64,000 nucleotides of DNA from DATLGB01 sp037724045 (GTDB taxonomy: Bacteria; Actinomycetota; Thermoleophilia; Solirubrobacterales; Solirubrobacteraceae): the NCBI GenBank assembly GCA_037724045.1, contig JBBJOW010000011.1, forward strand, positions 13,825 through 77,824, written 5' to 3'. Position 1 is the first letter of the stretch. Each line of letters starts with the position of its first letter. Both the position numbers and the translations under genes were made by a program. Of this stretch, positions 52,422-62,572 are shown piece after piece. The notes below the pieces were generated by a model. It did no database searches. It was not told where the DNA came from and saw only the letters and a list, made by a program, of their open reading frames with translations.

Positions 52422-52439
52422 GTGTGCCGTACACCTAGT
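52417..52439 (+). terminator. Perfect 9-bp hairpin over the stop codon of the BNR-propeller gene
   Basis: ACTAGGTGT (52417-52425) and ACACCTAGT (52431-52439) flank a 5-nt loop. It ends 31 nt before the next start, so it could be a terminator or an operator for the TolB-propeller gene. No T-tract follows. Confidence 0.5.
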
Positions 52440-52470
52440 GCAGAAGGTTCGTGATCGCTGCTAACTTCGC

Positions 52471-54489
<2,019 letters not shown>

Positions 54490-54494
54490 GAGCG

Positions 54495-56991
54495 GTGGCT
54501 GCCCCACAGCGCCGGACGCGCCGATCCGTGCGTGGCATCTCGCTCGCCGTTTCGCTTCTGGCCTGCATGGGCTCGTGGAGCTCGTCGGCGGTCGCGGCCT
54601 TCCCGGGGAGCGACGGCCGGATCGCCTTCACCCGAGAGTCGGTGGCCCCAGGCGATGACCGCGACATCTTCAGCATCACTCCGGACGGGTCACAGTTGTT
54701 CTTTCAAACCGTCAATGACGTCGATGACTTCGAGCCCGCGTACTCGCCGGACGGCAGGAAGATCGCATTCGTCAGCGAGCGCGACGGAAACCCCGAGATC
54801 TATGTGATGAACGCCGACTCCAGCGGCACTCCCACGCGGCTCACCAACAACCCGGCCGACGCCGGGATGGAAAGCGGTATCGCGGACTCGCAGCCCACCT
54901 TCTCGCCTGACGGCAAGAAGATCGCCTACGTGTCCGGCAACGACATCTGGGTGATGAGCGCTGCCGACGGGACGGGGAAGACGAACCTCACGAAGGCGGC
55001 CGCACTGGCGGCCGATCCGCAGGAGCGCGACCCGGCGTTCTCGCCCGACGGCAAGCAGATCGCCTACGAGAGAGACCTCGGCATTTATTTGATGAACGCC
55101 GACGGCACGGGGGCGACCAGGATCACGAAGAACCAGCGCCAGACCTTCGATCCCTCCTTCTCTCCCGACGGCAAGAAGCTGGCCCTCTCGGCGATCTCGG
55201 AGCGAATCGACAGGCTCGGCCGCTACAACCGCGACATCGTCACGATGAGCCTGGCCCCGGAGAACCTGGCCCTGGGATCCCCCGCACTCGTGGTACTTGA
55301 TTCCAATACTTACGACGACGTCGACCCGGCCTTCTCTCCCGCCGGGACGAAGATCGCCTTCGCCACCAATAGGTCCGGAAACGACTACGAGATCTACACC
55401 ATCTCCTCTCTGGGCGGGTCGCTGGTCAACCTGAGCTCCAGCTTTCAGACCGACGACACCTCCCCCGATTGGGGGCCGGTAGTTGGGTCGGCGCCTGATG
55501 CGGATGGGGACGGGTTCTTCGACGCCGCAGACAACTGCCCCAACAACGCCAACGGCGATCAGGCCGATCTGGACGGCGATGGCGTAGGCGACGCGTGTGA
55601 CGTCGACGGCGACAACGACGGCGTGCCGGACGCCAGCGACAACTGCCCGGCCACTGCCAACGGCGATCAGGTCGATCTGGACGGCGATGGCGTAGGCGAT
55701 GCGTGTGACGTCGACGACGATGGCGACGGCGTGGCGGACGCCAGCGACAACTGCCGGGTCACTGCCAACGGCGATCAGGTCGATCTGGACGGCGATGGCG
55801 TAGGCGACGCGTGTGACGTCGACGACGATGCGGACGCGGTCTTCGACGCCGCAGACAACTGCCCCAACAACGCCAACGGCGATCAGGCCGATCTGGACGG
55901 CGATGGCGCGGGCGACGCGTGTGACGTCGATGACGATGGCGACGGCGTGCCGGACGCCAGCGACAACTGCCGGGCCACTGCGAACGCCGATCAGGTCGAT
56001 CTGGACGGCGATGGCGTAGGCGACGCGTGTGACGTCGACGACGACAATGACGGCGTGCTGGACGCCAGCGACAACTGCCGGGCCACTGCGAACGGCGATC
56101 AGGCCGATCTGGACNNNNNNNNNNNNNNNNNNNNNNNNNNNNNNNNNNNNNNNNNNNNNNNNNNNNNNNNNNNNNNNNNNNNNNNNNNNNNNNNNNNNNN
56201 NNNNNNNNNNNNNNGGCGATCAGGCCGATCTGGACGGCGATGGCGTAGGCGACGCGTGTGACGTCGACGACGATGGTGACGGCGTGCCGGACGCCAGCGA
56301 CAACTGCCGGGCCACTGCGAACGGCGATCAGGCCGATCTGGACGGCGATGGCGTAGGCGACGCGTGTGACGTCGACGCCGATGGCGACGGCGTGGCGGAC
56401 GCCAGCGACAACTGCCCCAGGGATGTCAACTCCCAACAGGCGGACGCCGACGGCGATGGCAAAGGGGACGCCTGCCAGGCTCCACCCGTTGACGGCACCC
56501 CCCCGGCCGGCGCCGGCGGGCCAACGCCTGGTCCGTCCGTCGCGCCAGCACCGGTCGCGTCGCAGAAGCTGGCTGCCTGCCGGGCCCGCGCGAAACGCCG
56601 GCGGACCGCAGGAAAGCGGCGCTCGGCTCGGCGCATCTGTCAGCGACGCTACGGCCCAGGATCGATCGGGGACCTCAAGGCGCGGACGCTGTCGGCCACC
56701 GAGATCGAGCTGAGCTTCACCGCCATCGCCTACCAGGGCCAGCTCGCGGAGAGCTACGTCGCGCTGCAGTCGACGCGTCGGCGGCCAGGCCAGCGCCTGG
56801 CGCCGGGCGCGACGAAGCTCTGCGGAGGCGTGTGCAGCTTCTTGCCGCCGCCGCAGCAGATCGGCGACCCGATCACGCTGCGAGTCACGGAACTGCGACC
56901 GGGGACGCGCTACTTCTACACGGTCCGTGCCCGCAGCGTTGGCGGTCGACTGGGTCCTCCCTCGACGGTCGTTGCCACTCGAACCGGATGA
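54495..56991 (+). CDS. Secreted TolB-propeller/thrombospondin type 3 protein (interrupted by assembly gap)
   Basis: Exported protein with signal segment ISLAVSLLACMGSWSSSAVA, PD40 propeller blades (AYSPDGRKIAFVSERDGNPEI, TFSPDGKKIAYVSGNDIW), and a long calcium-binding array of 36-residue thrombospondin type 3 units (DGVGDACDVDDDGDGVPDAS, each with a Cys pair pattern). The C-terminal domain is a diverged relative of the cassette module: Arg/Lys-rich with two cysteines (CRARAKRRRTAGKRRSARRIC) and an FN3-like fold with LCGGVCSFL. Frames on either side of the gap differ only because of the placeholder length. Start is uncertain: GTG 54495, TTG 54486 (overlapping the previous stop) or GTG 54528. 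Confidence 0.8.
55497..56475 (+). repeat. 108-nt coding repeat array (thrombospondin type 3 units)
   Basis: Consecutive 36-codon units, nearly identical at DNA level (recurring GGCGATCAGGCCGATCTGGA and GCGTAGGCGACGCGTGTGAC), with differences mainly in Asn/Asp and Arg/Pro positions. It spans the second assembly gap. Confidence 0.93.
56115..56214. other. Assembly gap of 100 N inside the thrombospondin-type array
   Basis: Placeholder gap. The reading frame after it (phase of 56029) differs from that before it (phase of 54495), so the real missing length is not 100. Confidence 0.98.
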
Positions 56992-57132
56992 GTCGGCCGA
57001 CCATGCTCCAGCCACGGGAGCCTCCCATCAGCTGGACGGTCAAAGCCGCCTTGGCGGCCGGCCGCGTGTTTTGATCGCGGCAAGCAACGCTTCGGCCAAG
57101 AACCAGGGGGATCATATGCATGGACGCTTCAT

Positions 57133-57173
57133 GATGACGAGCGGGAGGAGATTCGCGATGCGCACGAGCGCTA
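57133..57173 (+). repeat. 41-bp direct repeat, copy 1
   Basis: Identical to 60462-60502. It carries GGGAGGAG and the ATG at 57158, that is, the ribosome-binding site and start codon of the Calx-beta protein gene. Confidence 0.9.
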
Positions 57174-60100
57174 ATGGCAGTGATCGTCCGGCGGGCTATC
57201 GCTTGCGCTTCCGGCGCTCGCTCGCCGCCGTCCTGATGTTGGTCAGCCTTTGCCTTGCGGCCCCGGCGGCCCAGGCCGCCTTCCCGGGCGAGAACGGGCT
57301 GATCACGTTTGGTCGGGCCGGTCAGATCTATGCGATGAACCCGGATGGCACGTCCCAGGTGCCGCTCACGACAAACCAGAACCCGAGCGGCAACAGTGAT
57401 CCGGCCTTCTCCGCGGATGGAGCGAAGATCGTCTTCTCAAGCACTCGCGCGCTGGGGAACAGCGACAATATCTACACCATGAACGCCGACGGATCGTCCC
57501 AGACGCGGCTCACCAGCACCTCCGGGTTCGCGAACAAGAACAACGGCGCCGTCTTCGATCGCAACGGGCGGAGGATCGCCTTCGCGAGCACCCGGGGCAA
57601 CACTAACGAGTTCGTCGACCTCTACGACATCTACGTCATGAACGCCGATGGGACCGGTCAGACGCGCCTCACCACCAACGCGGCGAACGAGAGAGATCCG
57701 GCCTTCTCCCCGGACGGGACGAAGATCGCCTTCTCGCGCGGCAGCGACCTGTACATGATGAAGCCTGACGGCACCGGCCAGACGCTGTTTCTCAGCGACG
57801 CCCTCCACCCGAGCTTCTCGCCCGACGGCTCCAAGATCGCCTTTTCGCGCGGTGGCGAGATCTTCACGATGAACGCCGATGGCAGCGGATCGCCGACCAA
57901 CCGCACCAACGACGTGGCGGTCGACTTGCGTCCCGCCTTCTCGCCCGACGGCTCCCAGATCGCCTTCGAGCGGGAGATCTCGGTCGGCAGTACCGACGTG
58001 TACACGATGAACGCCGACGGCACGGGCCAGATGAACCGCTCCTTGCTATCGGGCTATGACCCCGACTGGGGTCCCAGGGCCGCGACGGCCCCCGCGCCCC
58101 GCTATACGTTGAGTGTGTCGCGCTCGGGGTCGGGTCAGGGCACGGTGACGAGTTCGCCGGCGGGGATCAACTGCGGTTCTGACTGCACGGAGGGGTACGT
58201 GCTCGACACGCGCGTGACGCTTATGCCCACCCCGTCGGGGGGCGGCCAGTTTTCGGGCTGGACGGGCGACTGCACCGGCAGCGACACGTGCACGGTGACG
58301 ATGGACAGGGCGCGTTTTGTGGGGGCGAGCTTCGCGGCGGCCGCGACGCCGCCGAGCGCCTCGATCGACGACGTGACCGTCACCGAGGGCAACAGCGGCA
58401 CCGTCAATGCGAGCTTCACGGTCAGGCTGGCGTTTGCCAGCGGTAGTCCGGTTGCGGTCGACTACGCGACCGCCGACGACAGCGCGAAGGCCTCCGAGGA
58501 CTACGAGCCACAGGGCGCAGGCACGCTCACCTTCGCGGCGAACGAGACGACAAAGACGCTGACCGTGCCGGTCAAGGGCGACACCGTCGATGAGCCCGAC
58601 GAGCGCTTCTTCGTCGACCTGGCAAACCCCACGGGCGACCCGGCCGCCCGCACGCGGGGCAGCGCGACGATCACCGACGACGACGCCCCGTCGGCGGTCT
58701 CGATCGACGACGTGAGCGTGCTCGAGGGCAACGCGGGCAAGACCGACGCGAACTTCAAGATCTCGCTCTCAGAGCGCAGCGGCAAGACGGTCAGGGTCGA
58801 CCTCTATTCCCGCGAGGGCACCGCCACGGCCAACGACGACTTCGACGTCGGGGGCGGCACGGTGACCTTCGCTCCTGGTGAGACGGAGAAGACGCTCACG
58901 ATTAAGGTGAACGGCGACACGACCGTCGAGCCCGACGAGACCTACGAGGTCGAGGTCTCCAGGCCCGAGAACGCGACGATTGCGGATGACAAGGGGCTCG
59001 GCACGATCAGAAACGACGACACGGCCGCGACGACTCCGGCGGTCTCGATCGGCGACACGACCGTGACGGAAGGCGACTCCGGCGAAGCTGATGCCACGTT
59101 CACCGTCTCGCGCTCCGGCGCGAGCACGCAAGCGGTGACGGTCGGCTACGCGACCGCGGACGACACCGCCACCGCTCCCTCGGACTACACCGCGGTGAGC
59201 GGCACGGTCAACTTCGCGGCGGGCGACGTGAGCGAGACGGTCACGGTGAAGGTCAAGGGCGACACGGTCGACGAGCCCGACGAGCGCTTTTTTGTGAATC
59301 TCACCAATCCGCAGCAGGCGACGCTCGCTGATGCCCAGGGGATCGGCACGATCACCGACGACGACGTGCCGCCGCTGCCGACTCTGGCGGTTGATGATGT
59401 CACGGTCAGCGAGGGCAACGCAGGGGAGAGGGACGCGACGTTTACGGTCTCGCTGTCGGCTGCGAGCAGCGAGTTTGTGCGGGTCGACTTCAAGACAGCG
59501 GATGACACCGCTACGGCTCCTGACGACTACGCGGCGGCGACGCCGAGACTGACTTTCGCTCCGGGCGAGTTGACGCGGCAGGTGGCGGTGAAGGTCAAGG
59601 GCGACACGGTCGACGAGCCGGATGAGCGATTTGTGGTCAACCTGTCGGCTGCGCAGAATGCGACGGTGAGCGACGGCGAGGGAATCGGCACGATCATCGA
59701 TGACGATCCGACCGCGACCGCGACCGCGACCGCGACCGCGACCCCGACGCCGACGCCCACGCCGACCCCGACCCCGACGCCCACGCCGACCCCGACGCCG
59801 ACCCCGACGCCAACGGCCACTCCCAGCGAAACGGGCGGCGGCGGAACGGGCGGACCTGGGGGCAGCCCCCCTGCGACGGCGCCCGTCGACTCTGTGCCCA
59901 CAGGGCCGGCAGACCCGCAGCCGTCCACGGACCCTCAGGGTTCGCCGGCTCAGCGCCGGGCGCGCGCGTTGCGTCGTTGCTTGGTCCGTGCCGGCCGGCA
60001 AACTACTACGCGGTCGCGTCGCCGGGCACGCGCGCGTTGCCGTGCGCGCTTCGGTCGGGTCCCGGGCGGGGTGAGAGACCTCCGTGCGCGTGCGGTGTCT

Positions 60101-60403
60101 GAGACCAAGGTCAAGCTGAGCTTTTTGGCGGCGGGCAGCGATGGGCGCGGCGGGCCCGCTGCGCGCGTGTATCTGGTCAAGCAGTCGTTGCGGCCGATCA
60201 GCGGCGCGCCGGCCTTCAGGCGGTCGCCGTCACTGTGCGGGGGGAAATGTCGCTTTGCGGTGACGCGCGTCGGCGCGCGGATCACGCTCACGATCACCGG
60301 TCTGCGTTCGCGCACGACCTACTACTACGGGGTCGCCGCGCGCGACAGCCGCTCGCCACGGCTCGGCGCACGGTCACGCGTGGTGAGCGTGAGGACGCGC
60401 TAG
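57158..60403 (+). CDS. Secreted TolB-propeller/Calx-beta protein with Thr/Pro stalk and FN3-like tail
   Basis: A 1081-residue exported protein. ATG 57158 has GGGAGGAG 7 nt upstream and a good signal peptide (SLAAVLMLVSLCLAAPAAQA); ATG 57116, preceded by AGGGGG, is an alternative adding 14 residues. Domains: PD40 propeller (about 45-300), a short Gly/Ser beta domain with CGSDC and CTGSDTC, four Calx-beta repeats (VDYATADDSAKASEDYEP, VTVKVKGDTVDEPDERFFV recurring), a Thr-Pro stalk and a diverged cassette-like module (RRCLVRAGRQ, CRARFG, LCGGKCRFAV, TTYYYGVAARDS). Calx-beta repeats bind Ca2+ in other proteins. An adhesin-like role is inferred. Flanked by a 41-bp direct repeat. Confidence 0.85.
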   Translation: MRTSANGSDRPAGYRLRFRRSLAAVLMLVSLCLAAPAAQAAFPGENGLITFGRAGQIYAMNPDGTSQVPLTTNQNPSGNSDPAFSADGAKIVFSSTRALGNSDNIYTMNADGSSQTRLTSTSGFANKNNGAVFDRNGRRIAFASTRGNTNEFVDLYDIYVMNADGTGQTRLTTNAANERDPAFSPDGTKIAFSRGSDLYMMKPDGTGQTLFLSDALHPSFSPDGSKIAFSRGGEIFTMNADGSGSPTNRTNDVAVDLRPAFSPDGSQIAFEREISVGSTDVYTMNADGTGQMNRSLLSGYDPDWGPRAATAPAPRYTLSVSRSGSGQGTVTSSPAGINCGSDCTEGYVLDTRVTLMPTPSGGGQFSGWTGDCTGSDTCTVTMDRARFVGASFAAAATPPSASIDDVTVTEGNSGTVNASFTVRLAFASGSPVAVDYATADDSAKASEDYEPQGAGTLTFAANETTKTLTVPVKGDTVDEPDERFFVDLANPTGDPAARTRGSATITDDDAPSAVSIDDVSVLEGNAGKTDANFKISLSERSGKTVRVDLYSREGTATANDDFDVGGGTVTFAPGETEKTLTIKVNGDTTVEPDETYEVEVSRPENATIADDKGLGTIRNDDTAATTPAVSIGDTTVTEGDSGEADATFTVSRSGASTQAVTVGYATADDTATAPSDYTAVSGTVNFAAGDVSETVTVKVKGDTVDEPDERFFVNLTNPQQATLADAQGIGTITDDDVPPLPTLAVDDVTVSEGNAGERDATFTVSLSAASSEFVRVDFKTADDTATAPDDYAAATPRLTFAPGELTRQVAVKVKGDTVDEPDERFVVNLSAAQNATVSDGEGIGTIIDDDPTATATATATATPTPTPTPTPTPTPTPTPTPTPTPTATPSETGGGGTGGPGGSPPATAPVDSVPTGPADPQPSTDPQGSPAQRRARALRRCLVRAGRQTTTRSRRRARARCRARFGRVPGGVRDLRARAVSETKVKLSFLAAGSDGRGGPAARVYLVKQSLRPISGAPAFRRSPSLCGGKCRFAVTRVGARITLTITGLRSRTTYYYGVAARDSRSPRLGARSRVVSVRTR

Positions 60404-60461
60404 CGCGGACTCATGGCGAGCAGCCCAAATGTGTGTTCGCTTCGTCCCACGACTCCTCCAC

Positions 60462-60502
60462 GATGACGAGCGGGAGGAGATTCGCGATGCGCACGAGCGC
60501 TA
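60462..60502 (+). repeat. 41-bp direct repeat, copy 2
   Basis: Second identical copy, 3.3 kb downstream of the first, ending exactly where the recombinase remnant begins (60503). Confidence 0.9.
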
Positions 60503-60850
60503 GTCACGAAGCTCGACCGGCTCGCGCGCTCGCTGCCCGACGCACGAGCGATCGCCGACGAGCCAAGGCCAAGGGTCGGGTCATGCACGGAACCGCCGAG
60601 GTTCAGCTTCGCATCCTGATCAGGTCGGACTCGAACTCTGCGACCATCGCCAGCACGTTGAACAGCAGCCGCCCGACCGGGTCGGCCGCCTGCGCGGCAA
60701 GCAGCCCAAGCTCACGAGGTGCGCTTCCTGCGTCGCGCTGAAGCTCTACCGCGCCGGTGAGCACACCATCAGCGAACTCGAGGAACTCTTCCCCGTGACC
60801 CGATCCACGATCTACCGCGCGATCGCGCGCGCAGGCGGACGAACGCCCGC
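60503..60850 (+). pseudogene. Serine recombinase (resolvase/invertase) remnant with inverted internal pieces
   Basis: Fragments of one resolvase are present in scrambled order. Plus strand 60503-60562 reads VTKLDRLARSLPDARAIADE (catalytic-domain end). 60563-60580 reads AKAKGR. On the minus strand, 60617-60582 reads KLNLGGSVHDPT and about 60687-60619 reads DPVGRLLFNVLAMVAEFES then DLIRMR. Plus strand from 60687 reads RLRGKQPKLT, and 60735-60850 is the C-terminal helix-turn-helix (LYRAGEHTISELEELFPVTR, STIYRAIARAGG). The N-terminal part with the active-site Ser is missing. Order and orientation fit two nested inversions of the ancestral gene with small losses at the breakpoints. It cannot make a recombinase. 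Confidence 0.85.
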
Positions 60851-61096
60851 GAGCTCAGCGCAGGCGATCGAGCCGGCGGTGTGGGCTCGGGGCAGGGTCC
60901 GTCGCGGTGAGCCCACCGAGGATGAGCTGACACCGATCGCGCCGATCGCCGACGTCGTGGAGCCCCGGGGTCCCGCGAGGACGGTGCCGGGAGCTCGCAC
61001 CCAACCCAACGACCTGATCGGGACTTTTCGTTCCGATGTTCCTCACACGGGCCAGTCATCGGCGAGAACGCGGCCACATATCCTGTCCGCGCGCGT

Positions 61097-61413
61097 ATGA
61101 GCGACATCGATCCTCTCGGCGGCTACGCGGTGCATTTCACGCGAGGGGCCTCGCCCGGAGACGTAGACAGGGCGCGCCGCCGCCGAGATGCACGGCCGCC
61201 CGGTACGGGCATCCCTCACCTCGAGCTGATGGACTTCTAACCGAGACGGACGAGACGGGCTTCCAGAAAAGCCTCTCGATTCTCTCCGACGGCGAGATCT
61301 GGCCGACGGGCTACCCCTGGGCATCGCCAAAGGCGTTTGTCGACCGCATCATCGGCGCGTGGACGCGGCCGTACGGCGCGCAGCGCGTTCAACTTGACGA
61401 GGAGCGTTTGTAG
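61097..61413 (+). pseudogene. Possible broken gene with YAVHFTR motif
   Basis: ATG 61097 opens 47 codons (MSDIDPLGGYAVHFTRGASP, ending HLELMDF and a stop at about 61240). In another frame a second stretch runs to 61413 (TDETGFQKSLSILSDGEIWP, then GAQRVQLDEERL). Together they could be the two ends of one small protein family I recall only vaguely, with YxVHFTR near the start followed by an SIL-x-DG motif; the part between looks foreign or frameshifted. The assignment is weak. The stretch 60851-61096 shows nothing recognisable. Confidence 0.35.
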
Positions 61414-61431
61414 CGGCAGAGTCGTCGGCTG

Positions 61432-61684
61432 ATGTCAGCTGCGCTCATGTTCGCCGTCGCAGGCGCGTCCCTTGCCCTATGGGCGCTCCTCGCATTGGCT
61501 GGATCGTCTGGCCGTCATTTGCGCGCTCGCCTTCTTCGCAGCCCTCGGCTTCGGGGTGGCTGGCGCGGTGGAGGCGGGCATGTGGTTGAGCGGAGACTCA
61601 GACCGGCGGGAAACGATGACCACGCGGGATGGTGACGTCTACCCGGACGATTGCCAACGCGGAGTGCCCTACCTCAACTGTTGA
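61432..61684 (+). pseudogene. Small two-helix membrane protein, probably frameshifted
   Basis: ATG 61432 starts a hydrophobic segment (MSAALMFAVAGASLALWALL) whose frame then becomes Arg-rich and uncharacteristic. A second frame from about 61500 gives RLAVICALAFFAALGFGVAG followed by a polar tail ending PDDCQRGVPYLNC at 61684. The two frames together would make a protein with two transmembrane helices, so a frameshift near 61490-61510 is likely. It might instead be a single-helix protein from TTG 61472. Confidence 0.4.
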
Positions 61685-61694
61685 TGGGAGAGTC

Positions 61695-61889
61695 GTGAGC
61701 GAGAAGCCGCAGGAGATCAGAGCCGAGATTGACGCCTGGGAGCGTCGGACGGGATACAGCGCCGAGACGACCTACAACACGCCTCGGGGTGTCAAGTTCA
61801 GCGACATGACAGAGGAACAGCGGCAGGAGGGCGCGGCGCTCTGGAAGCGCTATCTCTGGAAGCGCTATCAAGATGCGCTCGGGTCATAG
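61695..61889 (+). CDS. Small hypothetical protein
   Basis: A 64-residue soluble protein from GTG 61695, preceded by GGGAG at 61686-61690. It is rich in Glu, Arg, Lys and Tyr (EIRAEIDAWERRTGYSAETT, then LWKRYLWKRYQDALGS) and probably helical. It starts 10 nt after the preceding broken membrane-protein ORF, so they may have formed one unit. No family recognised. Confidence 0.55.
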   Translation: MSEKPQEIRAEIDAWERRTGYSAETTYNTPRGVKFSDMTEEQRQEGAALWKRYLWKRYQDALGS

Positions 61890-61944
61890 CCGAGCGCCGA
61901 GCCGAGCGCCGTTTGGGCGACGCTGACGTAGAGCGCGTCGCCTA

Positions 61945-61964
61945 TACCGAATATGCGTGCCTGG
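61945..61964. repeat. 20-bp flank repeat, copy 2
   Basis: Identical to 39902-39921. Here GGCAGGT (61986-61992) directly abuts the stop codon of the cassette C gene, whereas at copy 1 it is about 280 nt away from the stop. Confidence 0.8.
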
Positions 61965-61993
61965 CGCGCGCCACCGCAACGTGTTGGCAGGTG

Positions 61994-62572
61994 CTAGCGG
62001 GTTTTGGCTCGGGCGGTTTTGGAGCGGGGTCCGAGACGGCCGGTGAGGTTGTCGCGGGCGGCGAGCGCGTAGCGGTAGGTGGTGTTGGGGAGCAGGTCGG
62101 TGATGTTGAGGGTTACCTTGGCGCCGATCTTGGTGACCGAGAAGCGGCAGGCGCCGTCACATAGCGTTCTGGCCCGCGCGAAGCTGCGGGCGCCGGCGAT
62201 CGGGCGCAGCGACTGCTTGACCAGGTAGCTGCGTGCGGCAGGGCCGCGGCGGCCGTCGGTTCCCGGCGCGTTGAAGGTCAGCTTGATCGACGTCGCGGAC
62301 GCGGCGCGCGCGGTGAGCGCGGTGACCCGGCCGGGGCGGCGCCCGAAGCGCTTCAGGCACGCGCGCCGGCGGCTCTTGGCATGACGTCTCATGTGTCGTA
62401 GGGCCGCCGCGCGCTTGCCCGCCGGGCCGCGCCTGGCGAGCCGCCGCTCACGCTTTTGATGACGTCCCACCTGGGCCAGGCAGCGTCGCAGGCCCTCCGC
62501 CCGCGAGTCTGTGGCGCCGCCCTGCGGGGTGCTCTCATCCCCGGGCCCGCTCGGCAGCCCGCCGATGAGCGG
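61994..62572 (-). repeat. 579-nt C-terminal cassette, copy C
   Basis: Third copy of the cassette, same strand and near-identical to copy A. It ends the SBBP-repeat protein gene. Confidence 0.9.

Noticed and set aside
55497..56475. Non-coding tandem repeat or array
   Set aside because: Units are exactly 36 codons and encode calcium-binding thrombospondin type 3 loops in frame.
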